Shown: positions 1 through 10,766 of the stretch, in pieces
Layout: each line of letters starts with the position of its first letter
How positions within the stretch are numbered: the stretch's first letter is position 1
Source: Quercus robur
Lineage: Eukaryota; Streptophyta; Magnoliopsida; Fagales; Fagaceae
Assembly (NCBI RefSeq): GCF_932294415.1
Contig: NC_065544.1
Location: 12,313,351 to 12,377,350 of the forward strand
Length of the DNA: 64,000 nucleotides
Direction: 5' to 3'
Translations under genes and position numbers: made by a program
Notes under the pieces: model-generated
What the model was told of the DNA's origin: nothing
The model's input: the letters and a program-made list of their open reading frames with translations, nothing else
The model's database searches: none

Positions 1-2
1 TC

Positions 3-428
3 AATTTCCTCAAACACAACCCGAAAATATCACAAACCCATCTCAGTGACCTCACAACAATGCTCATTGCCTCTTATTTCAAGCACCACAAGGCTAGAGA
101 GGCCTTCAAAGTGTTCAACTGGATGGTGAGGCCAGGGTCTCCCTGTGTGTTGGATTTGAAGGTTTGTGGGATTCTTGTTAATGGGTTTTGCAGGAAAGGT
201 ATGGTTTTTGAGGCCTTGAAGGTTTTGAGGGAGATGGTGGGTGTCAATTTGGTGCCAGGAAGAGATTTGGGGAAGTGGGTTTATAGGGGTTTGTTGAGAG
301 AGGCAAGGATTAGGGAAGCAATGGAGTTGAATGAGGCTTTGGGTTTGGTTTGGGATGTTAGTGGTGATGAGGCTATGAAGAAAGTTTTGGGATTGTTAGA
401 TCACATAATTGGCTATTGGACAGAGTAG
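3..428 (+). CDS. PPR protein, 3' end only (starts outside window)
   Basis: The reading frame is open from base 3 of the window to the TAG at 426-428, so the Met at base 60 is internal and the gene begins upstream. About 141 residues are visible. They contain helical pairs typical of pentatricopeptide repeats, for example AREAFKVFNWMV and a following FCRKGMVFEALKVLREM unit, the second close to the P-type consensus (G-F-C-K-x-G-x-x-x-E-A-x-x-L). No E, E+ or DYW tail follows; the protein ends after a non-repeat tail of about 50 residues, which suggests the P class. Such proteins bind organelle RNA in chloroplasts or mitochondria. The transit peptide and most repeats lie outside, so neither target nor orthologue can be named. 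Confidence 0.75.
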   Translation, partial: NFLKHNPKISQTHLSDLTTMLIASYFKHHKAREAFKVFNWMVRPGSPCVLDLKVCGILVNGFCRKGMVFEALKVLREMVGVNLVPGRDLGKWVYRGLLREARIREAMELNEALGLVWDVSGDEAMKKVLGLLDHIIGYWTE

Positions 429-1915
429 AGCTGAGCAGGTAAGCTATTGATTTTTGGGTTGTTAAATGCTGATATTGTTAGTTTTCTTCAAGTGAAAATT
501 TAGGACAAATGGTCTTTTTCTCTGTGGGTTATAAATTTATAACGTATACCAATGTATTTAATTGATGTTGCAGTAATTCTTTTCTCCAATGATGAAAGCC
601 AATTATTGATGGCTGAATGTTCCTTTTATCTTTTGGATAGGTAAATGCTGATGGTTGAATGTTCTTTTGCATTTGTGTTTTGCCAATTGTAAGAGAGTGC
701 AGAGAAAACAACTTGAACTTTGCTTAACAATCATCAAGAGTACTAAATGGATAATTAGTTAGTTTTGTTATCTGGTCTTTGCTAGGAGCATGCTTGTCCT
801 TCCTGCCATGGCATTTTATTTCTTGTGGTAGAAACCAGATTCCACTACTCACGCTACAAACCATGGATCAGAAGGCATGTAAGCACTGTTTGAGACAAAG
901 AAGATAAACACCTTTTTCTTTTTAACTATAGTAGAGAGATAAAAGAATGAACCTTCATTACACTCATTAAAGTTTTTTCAGTAAAGATATCATTCATTAA
1001 AGCTTGTTCAATAATGCGTTATTCACTTAAAATGGAGTCATTCACTTGAAGATTGAGATTATATACATTTAACCGTTTAAGAAATTCACACTTAACATTA
1101 CCAATGACAAAAACATTACAACAAAGTCAACATTAGCAGCAACTTAAACAGGAAGAACAACATCCTACCTCAATATGGAAACTTCTATATATCTGTGTCC
1201 TGTATGATTGATTGGGAAACATGAATCCTGCATGATCTGGCATTACAAATCCTTGAGTAATCCACATTCGTATATAGAGCCTAATGATTAAAACAGTGTG
1301 ATATAAGCAAAAGAGAATGTAATAGATTCGGCCAACGGTAAAAGGGAACTACAAAGAAATTCAAAATATTAGGTTGCATAGCACAAAAAGGGGCAAATGC
1401 AGTCTTAGTTATTGTCAGCAGGTTAGAACTTAAGTGCTCAGATGTACAGCCTATCACAATGCAACTTAAGTGTGGAAGGAATGCATTAGTAAAATATTAT
1501 CACATTATCACACTGAACTTACAAACCATTATTATAAAGTCCTAGTTTCAAGGGCCTCAAAACTGTTACATGTGAGAATAGTTGAAGGACAAGAATAAAA
1601 TAATTCAAAGAAGTGGAAGCAAAAAAGAGAAAAGAACACAAGAGGACCTTAAGGTTCGGCCACGGCCTATGTCCATGGGATAAAGCTCTAAGGCTACATA
1701 TTTACTGTATTCTCAATTGTAGATTACAATGAACCCTAGTAGGGTATATATGAGAGCTATGGTTAGCCCTATATGGGCTTATAATATGTTGGGCCTCTTG
1801 GGCTATTACATAAACATAAACCCAATATTTTTAACAAGAATGAAATCCTTGAATGAAATAAAACTTTTGATAATCATCCATTGTGCGGGCCAAAGTCTAA
1901 ACACTTATAGATCCT
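429..1915. other. Intergenic, no gene seen
   Basis: AT-rich sequence with no open frame of protein-like composition on either strand. The first few hundred bases are presumably the 3' UTR and downstream flank of the PPR gene. Confidence 0.6.
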
Positions 1916-1933
1916 ATTGTAAAATAGACTAAT

Positions 1934-2172
1934 TATTGGCTTCTTTCAGTGGCTCCCTGTTTGATTGGTCCAGGGCTTGGGGAATCACCTCTAGTGACTC
2001 TCTCCCTATGTTCCTTAGCTCTCTTCTTTGTATTTAGTATCTTTTCCTTTCTTTTTTCTCTCTTCTGAATTTTCTTTATCTGTATTTTTCTCTCTGCCTT
2101 ATGTTTTTTTGCATAAGGCAGTGTTCTTGAATATATATCCTCATTACTTATCAAAAAAAAAAAAAAAAAAAA
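1934..2172 (+). mobile_element. Poly(A) retroposon (SINE or truncated LINE tail)
   Basis: A segment of about 239 bp ends in an uninterrupted A run of about 22 bases. It is bounded by a perfect 18-bp direct repeat, ATTGTAAAATAGACTAAT, at 1916-1933 and 2173-2190. A poly(A) tail with a long target-site duplication is the signature of LINE-type reverse transcriptase. The body is pyrimidine-rich and I see no clear pol III A or B boxes, so a severely 5'-truncated LINE is as likely as a SINE. The perfect duplication suggests a fairly recent insertion. Confidence 0.8.
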
Positions 2173-2190
2173 ATTGTAAAATAGACTAAT

Positions 2191-2520
2191 ATCAGACTGT
2201 TTTCAGTGGTGGACACAAGAATATCTGTTATATAGTAGTACAAACAAATAGAAGGGAGCACAGTTTGAAAGTAAGAGGCTGTGTTTTTATTTTCAACTGT
2301 AGCATGGGTTGGAATTTGCCAGCCAATGCAAGTCTTCTCTTCAGCATGGAAATTTGGTTTGTCAACCATATAATGGAAAGAATTTTATCATTGGATTTAA
2401 TAATATTAGTAAATTTTTCATAGAAGTTCTAGGGCTTAGAAGGTCATACCTTGTCTTTCAGTGAAACTGTATGGCAGTTTGATTTTCAAAGACTCACCCT
2501 CGCAGACGCTCCAACAAGTC
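2191..2520. other. Gap between retroposon and CNL gene
   Basis: No gene seen. The part nearest 2520 is the expected 3' flank of the minus-strand resistance gene. Confidence 0.5.
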
Positions 2521-5292
2521 TCAGACACCGAGCTTGTACATTTGATATAATTCTCCTTTAATCCTATACTTGAAACAGACAGTAGTTATGGTCTTGACTT
2601 TCCAATAATCTTGGCCTCCATCTGGTTGTATACTAAGTGCAAATTCTCTGCACAACTCCAAAAAGTCCAGAGTTGTGAGGTTTTTTAGGTGCTGTATTCC
2701 AGAGGGTACTTCCTTCAGCTGCAGGCATGGCCCAATTTCTAGTTGCTCAAGAAGGGGCAATGCTCTTCTGTCTATCTTCACCATTTTTAATTTTACCAAA
2801 TTTCTGAGTGTGAGCTTTTTGAGTTTTTGAAAGCCACCCTCCTTAAAATGCAGCTGTTCCCCATCATATCCTTGATTGAAGATAAGATTAATTAAATTAG
2901 GCAAAGCCTGGATGCATTTCAATGGATCTTCCATTAACCTTGAGAAATATAAACCTAATGTGACTAGATTCTGAAGCTCTGGAATCCAGTTGGGAAACTT
3001 CTCCAATTTTCCCCTTATGATTAACTGCTCTAAAAATTGAGGGGGAGATGAGAGGGATTGTAAATCTAGAATCTCATCTTCACTGATTGAGCTTACAACC
3101 AAAAGTTTAAGGTGGTGCATATTTTTTAGGGAGGCACACAAAGCCCTCCCATTTTCTGCAGTCATATTTGAAATGCCCAACGTTCTCAACTGCCTCAACT
3201 TTCCCAGCTCTTTGATTAGACCAACTTCTTGATGATTTGCCTCTACTAGTGTCTGCAAATCCTTTAAACATCCAAGCCCATCATGTATTTTCACTCCTTG
3301 CAATGAATGCAAACTACTTGCAATTTCAAGGTCATAATAATGGGCCAAAAGATGTCTCAGCTTATAAAGCCTAAATATCGCAATCGCACTGGAGTTTCCA
3401 GAATATGTAATGTCTGTAGGTTTTGTAGCTTACCTAGTGACTTTGGAAGTATCTTCACTTTTGTATTCCTCAAACTTAAGTACTTCAAGTGAAATAATTT
3501 ACCCACTTCTTCAGGAAGACAATCAATTGGAGCATCTTCAAAATCCAACACTCTTAAAAGCCTGAACTTTTTAAACAATTTAATCATGAAAGACTTGGTC
3601 AATTCATTAATGTTGAAAAGAAAGATTGAACGTACCTGAGAGTACGTAATGGTCTCTAAAACATTTTCTTGACCATCATGGATTGATAGGCACCGACTTT
3701 TTCCAATGAAACTTGAGTCATCTGCCTCTAAAATTTGACAGAAATTCAACTCTCCAGCCTTTGATAGAATGATTTCATGCAACAGGTCATGGATCCTGTA
3801 CTTTTTACGTACCTCATAATCATTAACTGACACTTGAACCAAGTTCCTGTGGATTAGCTCAATTAAGTTTTCTTCTGCCACCTCTTCCAATGTTATTCCC
3901 TTCTTTGCTTTTACAAAGCTGTCAGCTATCCATAGCCGAAATAATCTTGAATCAGTAATTGAATAGTCCTCTAGAAAGATGCCGAAGTAAAGGAAGCAAG
4001 ATTTAAGGTAGTAAGGTAGATCATGATAACTGAGAGAGAGTATTTTTGTAATACTTGTAAGGTGGGGATTACTTTGTAGTTCAGAAGTGAGGCTATTATG
4101 TAACTTTTGCCATTCTAATGGAACCTTCTCCTTGGTTGACAGAAGACCACCTATGGCCACAAGTGCAAGTGGCAAGCCTTCACATTTTCTAACAATGTCA
4201 AGTGACAATCTCACCAGCTCTCTGGGACAACAGCCCTGAAACTCAGACTGGAATGCCTTTCTGCAGAACAATTCCCAGGCCATTTCTTCAGACAGAGGTT
4301 CTAGCTTGTGGACCTGATCGGATGAAGACTCTTTACAAGAAGCAGCAATGTGATCACTGCGTGTGGTAATGATTATCCTGCTTCCTCTGTCATTACAGGG
4401 TAAAGCATGTTTCACAACTTCCCAGAACTGTCTTCCAGACATCATCAAAAACAACGACATACTTCTTTTGCTGTAAATATTCCCTGAGCTGGCTAATTAG
4501 CATGATCTCATCCAGTATGTATATTTCCCCTGGAGCTCTTTCATTTTTTGCCTGGTAGATATTCTTTGTCATTGTCATGAGTATCTTCTTCATGTTGTAT
4601 GACTGAGACACAGTGATCCAAACACGGCAGTCAAAGTGTCCCTTCACTGAATCATTCTCATATACTTTCTTGGCAAGAGTGGTCTTACCAATTCTGCCCA
4701 TGCCTACCACTGAAATCACTGAGCGTCTAGAGGGGCCCCCTACCAACCAGCTTATGAGCTCATCCCTTGTAGATTCAAGGCCCACAACTTCACCATCCTC
4801 AATGAAAAGGGAACCCACTCGAGGGTCATGCCATGTAGCATTTGTTGCACTGGTTCGTGATCCTTGCTCTGAGGAATTAAAGCCATATCTTTCACTTCGT
4901 TCCTTGATATCACAGACTAATATTTTAATATCTTGAATCTTAGTGGCTATCTCATGATGTGGTTTTAGATTTTTCAGTAAGCTACCAATTTTGTGGAGGA
5001 ATGCAACAAATCCTTTCTCATGACGATGCTGTGCAATATGAAGAATGTATTCATCTATAACATCTTCAATATGATAGGCTGCCTCCCTCACTTGTTTCAC
5101 CCAAGTTTTCACACCATCGTGGAGGTCTACTTTCTCTGTCCTTGCTTCAGCATCTTTGAGGAAACACCTGATGCTCTCCAGTTCATCTCTAATACCCACA
5201 GTTTCCTTATGGACACCTCTTAGCAGATTTGCTTCTTGGACAAGCAACTGGAACAACTTGTCGATGACAAGGGTTACAGCAGTCTCTGTCAT
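2521..5292 (-). pseudogene. CC-NBS-LRR (RPM1-like) gene with two frameshifts
   Basis: Three consecutive minus-strand frames (4393-5292, 3357-4460, 2521-3348) make up one coiled-coil NBS-LRR immune receptor of about 925 residues, the usual length of the RPM1-like group. From the N-terminus: an Rx-type coiled coil with EDVID at residues 76-80; the P-loop GMGRIGKTT at 197-205 (canonical GMGGLGKTT); kinase-2 VVVFDDVW near 280; then, in the second frame, GSRIIITTR, CEGLPLA, the RNBS-D stretch YLKSCFLYFGIF, and RIHDLLHE in place of the MHD motif; then LRRs. The third frame carries further LRRs and ends MYKLGV, a natural-looking C-terminus. The frame shifts near 4440-4460, just after kinase-2, and shifts back near 3350-3385 inside the first LRRs. 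RPM1-like genes are usually intronless and I see no convincing intron at either break. The gene is a young pseudogene, or the assembly has two indel errors. If intact it would be a cytosolic or plasma-membrane immune receptor. Confidence 0.85.
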
Positions 5293-6204
5293 TATTTCCT
5301 CTCTTCTTCTCCTAAATGAATGGTATTACCTCAACTAAAGTACTTAAAATAAAGTACTTGTTTTAAGTATATGATCATATGCCTAATTGCATATGATTAT
5401 TATTAATTCTGGAAGAGCCACATTAGAAAGGGATGGATCTACCTCCCTCAGTTATGCTTGTCATTTACTTTATTGATTCAACTAAGTTCTTTATCTTTTT
5501 CCTCCATCTTTCCAACTTGTTTTCAAAGATTTGAAAATTTTCTCTTTGCCCCATATTTTCAACTTGTTTTGGAAAATTTCTAGTTCAAAGTAAAGTATTT
5601 CTCCTTGAAAGGACATTCCTTTGACCATTGCTTGATGCCTCTCAGTCTTCCTTATAAAAAAGGAAGAACCTAGTAGACCGGTGCAATTCTATCAAACAAT
5701 TCCTCAAATTGATGTGTGTTGTGAATTCTGATAATCACATATACAAATTTGATGGCATTGTCTTACAAGAAAAGACAAGTCTAGCCGGTAAATAATCACT
5801 TAAACAAGTGCACATATATCTCCTAACAATGAAGTAACTGAACAATATTCAGACAACCTTGCAGCTCCTAAGGCGTTATAATTGTTTATATATTTTGTTT
5901 TATTATTATTATTTTGGATAGTGGGTAAGTACTAAGTAGAAGTAAAACCAGTCAAAGTCAATCTCTGGGATGGGCGTGTGATACATTTCCAGGATCCTAG
6001 TCCAGTCTACTCAACTGATATTAGAATCTAACTCTTTCTGACCCAGCATGCACGCTGTTACTATTTGCAACCATTTGAGGTTTGATGGGAGGACTTATAT
6101 CCGCCTCAGGTGGGGCAAAGTACCTTATGCTATGCGCCCAGTTCATACAAGATTTTCTCCTTAGGTGGAAAAGTATATGTACGGATGTACCTAATTTGTT
6201 TTGA

Positions 6205-6239
<35 letters not shown>

Positions 6240-7984
6240 CTGATCTTTAGCATATTGGAAAACACAAATCAACGGAAAAGAATTGTAAAATAGTAGAAAA
6301 TGTTTTCCACTCTGGAACGTTGCTTAATAGATTACCAGAAATACATTCCCAAAAAAAAAAAAAAAAAAAAAACTCTTTGAAATAATGAAACTTATTTGAA
6401 ATTTCTGAGAACTTATTGTGATCGAAATTTTGGTTATAGATGCTTAAAGACAGCTAGGGTAATAATTTTTATTGCAGCATTCGGTAAGAAAAGAAAAAAC
6501 ATGTACATATATAAAACGTATTAGACACAACTTTTATTATTATTATTATTGAAAATATTTAATGAAATATGTTATAAACTTCTAGCATTTTAACTGGAAT
6601 AGTGCTTGTAAACTTCTAAACATTGGTAAGGAGTTTTGTTAGAATAATGCTAAAATGTTAGAACTATATGATATATTGCCAAAATTGGAAATCGGCTCTA
6701 ATTTTGTCGACTTCATTTTAAAAAATAATAAGTAAAAATCCTGAATTTAGGATATCCGGTTATGGCTTGCCATCTCTTCCACTATGATGATTTTACATTT
6801 ACAACTTGTAGCGTCTTTCTCCTCGAATCTGGGTTTTATGGGTCCTTTAAGATTGAACAATATGATTGAGGCTTAGCCATCTTCATCCTATTGTAGTAAG
6901 CAATTCAAAACAGTACAGACTCTACTAGCCTGACACTAGAATTAGGTCGCCTGCCGTTTTTTCATGCTTAGTGCCTCACATCAGTTTCACTAGCAACTTT
7001 GGATCAAATACTTTCTGAACTCTCTCATGGTAAGCATTACCAAAGTGGATAGGTATTGAGTTAGAAAATAAAATTTATCAATATTTACCATTTCTGTCTT
7101 ATGAAGATGGATCTTGATGATCACTTTCTTTCCAACCCAGGAAGCTTTTGCAAAGCCACAACACCCATTTCCTGTTGGACTCCATCTTTTCCCTCATCTT
7201 AAGCAGATCTAAAACCATGGCTCAATCATCTCCACTAGATGTTTCATGAGATCTTGGAACCATTTCTCGGTTGAGTAGAATGAAAAAATACCCGTGTCAT
7301 TGAAAAGCTCTTAAACTGCTTCAAAAGTCAAAACATCAAAGCAATGTGAAACTTGTGTTGCACAACAAGAAACCCCTAGTTAGCCTTGTAGCTTTTGCAA
7401 CCTTCTTCGCAGCTTGGAGTAAGTCTAACTCCTCTCTCCATCATTATATTCTCTAATCATTGATCGATGCTTCACCCAAGCAAACATCAACCTGACAAAA
7501 ATAAAGTGAAATCTGGATTTTTAAGAAAGAGAGAGTGAACAAATCTTGTGGATAAATAAAAAAAGAATTGGTAGCTTTTGTTTTCCAAATGCATATTGGT
7601 CATATTGCCGTTAAGAGACTTGATGTTTGCACTATCATGTATTAATCTTTGAATGTGGAAACAAGATCCTCAATGGAGAGAGCTCATTTTACTGATATGA
7701 TTTTTTTTTTTTTTTAGATCTAATAGTACGTAGTGTCTTTTTTTTTTTTTTTAATGAATAAGTGTGCCTCTTATTAACCAAAACATAACAAGTCAGTTCA
7801 AAACACATGCAGCAAGTTGCCAAATAGAGAGTTAGAGACCAAACCTAACAAACCCCGGCCTCAAAACAAAGTCACCTCTAACACAATAAGACTACTTAAC
7901 CCCAACAAAAGACACTATAAATAAATAACACCTGGATTCTCATTTTTACTGTGGCAATACCAAGCCACTTGCTTCAAGAGATCC

Positions 7985-8016
<32 letters not shown>

Positions 8017-8130
8017 CAGTCATGTTTTTGAACATTATAAATTTGATGTGAACTATAAACCGTATCTATTTTAAAGGAGAAGTCCCTTATACCCTTGTTG
8101 TTGCGCACAATTTATCGTTGTTTACTTGTT
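5293..8130. other. Repeat-rich intergenic region
   Basis: The first few hundred bases are the presumed promoter of the CNL gene. There is an (AT)n microsatellite near 6208-6238, an A run near 6352-6372 and a GA repeat at 7988-8017. Near 7741-7950 a T run adjoins sequence resembling a minus-strand retroposon tail. Between about 6950 and 7500 the minus strand shows broken protein-like pieces (for example PIHFGNAYHERVQKVFDP near 7000-7060) separated by stops and shifts. This is probably a very old pseudogene, but I could not name its family. Confidence 0.4.
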
Positions 8131-8140
8131 TTGTTTTATT

Positions 8141-8485
8141 GGCCAAAATGTCACAATAGCATAGTTTACCAAAATATATATCAATTTACCACCATTTCAA
8201 AAATATGTAAGGATCTATCACTTTTTGGGTACTGGAGTTTGGGAAACTCGAGTTCCGTGGAAAAATTTTGAAAATTTTTTATGGTACTCGAGTTCCATAA
8301 AAAATTTTCCGGCAATTTTAAGGGCAATTTTTTCAAAAAACTTGAGTTTATAGAACTCAAGTTACACGACAAACTCGAGTTTTACAAACTTGAGTGTCAA
8401 AAAGATGGTAGATCCCTACATATTTTCGAAACAATAGTAGATTGATATATATTTCGATAAACAGTGGTATTTGGCCATTTTGACC
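8141..8485. mobile_element. MITE with ~115-bp inverted repeats and CTCGAG motifs
   Basis: The two ends are imperfect inverted repeats over about 115 bp. The left end begins GGCCAAAATGTCAC and the right end, reverse-complemented, begins GGTCAAAATGGCC. Both then share an ATATATATCAAT core followed by AAAATATGTA and GGATCTA. The centre holds three CTCGAG palindromes (8247, 8287, 8374) in the context ACTCGAGTTCC. A 7-bp match TTTTATT abuts both ends (8134-8140 and 8486-8492), but in AT-rich DNA this is weak. Long inverted repeats without coding sequence fit a non-autonomous Mutator-like element. Confidence 0.65.
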
Positions 8486-8492
8486 TTTTATT

Positions 8493-9304
8493 TGTATTAT
8501 TTTAGCCATTATTCCCTCTAACACTACACAGTTATACAATATGGTGGCGAAGGAACTTTGGGGCACCATTGGGGAAATAGGCCTTGTGTCATAGCTAATC
8601 GAGTAGCTTTAGAAGCATGTGTACAAGATCAAGAGACGTGATCTTACTTGTGAGAATAATGAAATTATTCGTGAGTCTAGTAAATGTAGTCCCAAGCTTG
8701 ATGATGCTTTTGAAGTATGGAAAGAGATCAACTTTGAATTCCCAGCAATGGATATAACATTTCTTGAAGCATTATGTGTACACAACATAAGCATTATAAC
8801 TTGCTAGGTAACACCAACATTATATCCCAAATAATAGATAAACCAACTAGACAGGAAATATATCACTATAATCCGATTTAAAATTCAGTGCATTACATCT
8901 TTGGACAAAAGATACCACAGTCAGCATAAGTTTAAAACTTAAATATACAGCAATACAACATAAAGAAATATAGTATCCTCGACATAAAATATTTTACAAC
9001 TCAAAACTACAATTTAATGAAAGAGATACTTAAAATTGCCATATGGCTACTGGCTAGTTTAGCTCTTGGACCAACCCTTAGATTTCTCCAATTGCATCTG
9101 AAGCCAAAAAAAGCTAAAAATAAATATAAATAAATAAATTGAAACATGAATTAATAAATAAAGTGAAAAAAGAAGAATGTAGAAGAATATGCTTCTAGTA
9201 CTAGTGAAAGAAGTATTTGCAAAGAAGAAGGTATAGTGTATTGTTATTCACCATAATCAAAACTATGAAATTATTCTGCACAATGTTCAATATACTGGCT
9301 TTTA
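8493..9304. other. Intergenic, no gene seen
   Basis: A short open frame at 8619-8807 (62 codons) has no recognisable family and I do not call it a gene. The remainder is AT-rich with no feature I can support. Confidence 0.45.
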
Positions 9305-9622
9305 GGGTCCGTTTGGATACAGTTGAAAACTGAAAATTGAAACTGAAAACTGAAAAACACTGTAGCAAAATAATTTTTAAATGTGTGAATAGTACCGTGG
9401 GACCCATTTTTAATAAAAAAGTTGCTAAAAAGTGAAATTTGTGGGTCCGTAAACAGTACACGATATGCACTGATTGGCTGAAAAAAGTAAGAAAAATCAA
9501 ACTTTGCGGCTACTGTTCATTGAACAGTGCATGAATAGTAGCCGCAAGTCTCACAAACGCGTGAAAAAAAAAAAAAAAACGCAGATGCAGACATGGGTTT
9601 TCAGCCCAATCCAAACATAACC
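9305..9622. mobile_element. hAT-like MITE
   Basis: The left end GGGTCCGTTTGGATAC and the reverse complement of the right end, GGTTATGTTTGGATTGGG, share an imperfect terminal inverted repeat around GTTTGGAT. This type of terminus is common in plant hAT-like MITEs. The interior is non-coding and carries paired motifs such as ACTGTTCA/TGAACAGT. I could not find a clean 8-bp target duplication. Confidence 0.5.
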
Positions 9623-9716
9623 TTAATAGAAATCAATCAAATCATTAAATAGCTAGTCGGTGATTATCTTCGTGTCAAATACATTCACAAATTTTTGATG
9701 ACTAGGTAATAAATTA

Positions 9717-10071
9717 CTTCATCCGTCCCAGTTTGTTTGTCATCTATTCCATTTTTGGATGTCTCAAAATATTGTCCTAATTTTAAAAATAAAAGTCATT
9801 AATTTACTAATGTTCCTATTATACCCCTACTTTAGTTTTAAAACTATTTGAAAAGAAAACTAACAAACATTTAAAAAAAATCAATCTAATTGGGGCACTT
9901 TTTTAGTTGCCTCATTAAGAATAACTCTTTAAAAAAAAATAATAATAATAAATTTATTTAATGGTAGTTTTGTAAACTTATATATTTTTATAAGGAAGAC
10001 AAGATAATAAATGATGTTTTCTTAAAAAATTTGACTTTTCAAACAGGACAAACAAATTGAGACAGATGGAG
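9717..10071. mobile_element. Stowaway-type MITE
   Basis: The left end CTTCATCCGTCCCAGTTTG and the reverse complement of the right end, CTCCATCTGTCTCAATTTG, are inverted repeats continuing into TTTGTC. The termini match the CTCCCTCCGTCCC consensus of Stowaway (Tc1/mariner) MITEs. A TA dinucleotide flanks both ends (9715-9716 and 10072-10073), as expected for this superfamily. The interior is AT-rich and non-coding. Confidence 0.8.
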
Positions 10072-10100
10072 TATTATTTAATAATTTCACAAACCATCTT

Positions 10101-10702
10101 TGATAAGGATAAAAATAAGTGCCTATTTATGCAAAGCATGAAGCTGACGGTTTCAGGCAAAGCCATCAAACACAAGCTGACGGAACAGTTATAACCGTCG
10201 GTTACAAGTCAACAGGTTCTAGATTGAGGGAAGTCTGCGAAACACTTAAAGGCTGACGACACCAACAAACCAATGCCATTAAGGCTGAAGGAAATAAATA
10301 AGCTGATGGCTTTGATGCAAGTTTACTTGATACCCACGCTTACATATATAAGGAAATACCTTACCCACCACGTTTGATGCTACTCAAAGGATCCCTATAT
10401 GGAAAGGATCCCGCAAAATACGCCCAAGAAGACTCCTATAAGGAAAAGACTTCTACTCCAAGGAAAATGGGTCAACCTCCTACTACTATAAAAACCCAAG
10501 CACCCTCACAAACCAAGGTACACATAATTTACCCTCTCTAGCACTCTAGAGTTGTGAGAATAGTTCTGACTTGACCTTCTGAGGGTATTTGGCCGGCACT
10601 ACACCAGCGCTCTCTGTTAGGTCCTTTCTTTTTTGTTGTGCAGGTGTTGTTTCGAGTGCGCGAAGACCGTGTGGCTTACTGGTGATATTTTCAATATCAT
10701 TA
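10101..10702 (+). repeat. 5' LTR of the Tat element
   Basis: 602 bp, begins TGATAAGG and ends ATCATTA. The 3' LTR ends ATCATCA, so the terminal CA has become TA here. A TATA box (TATAAAAA) at 10487-10494 is the likely promoter core, placing the transcript start near 10520. The LTR repeats the motif CTGACGG and its complement CCGTCGG. Confidence 0.92.
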
Positions 10703-10704
10703 GT

Positions 10705-10720
10705 TGGCGTCGTCTGTAGG
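10705..10720 (+). other. Primer-binding site
   Basis: TGGCGTCGTCTGTAGG lies two bases after the 5' LTR. It resembles the TGGCGCCG start of primer-binding sites attributed to tRNA-Asp in plant Ty3/gypsy elements, with one or more substitutions. The match is by eye. Confidence 0.6.
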
Positions 10721-10766
10721 AAACGTGTAGTGTAAGCCATATTACTGCTTCCTGGACAAAAGTTGC

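Noticed and set aside
1933..2154. Lys/Arg-rich minus-strand frame
   Set aside because: It lies within the pyrimidine-rich retroposon body; composition explains it.
6208..6238. CRISPR-like or satellite array
   Set aside because: Simple (AT)n microsatellite; none of the window's tandem repeats has a spacer structure.
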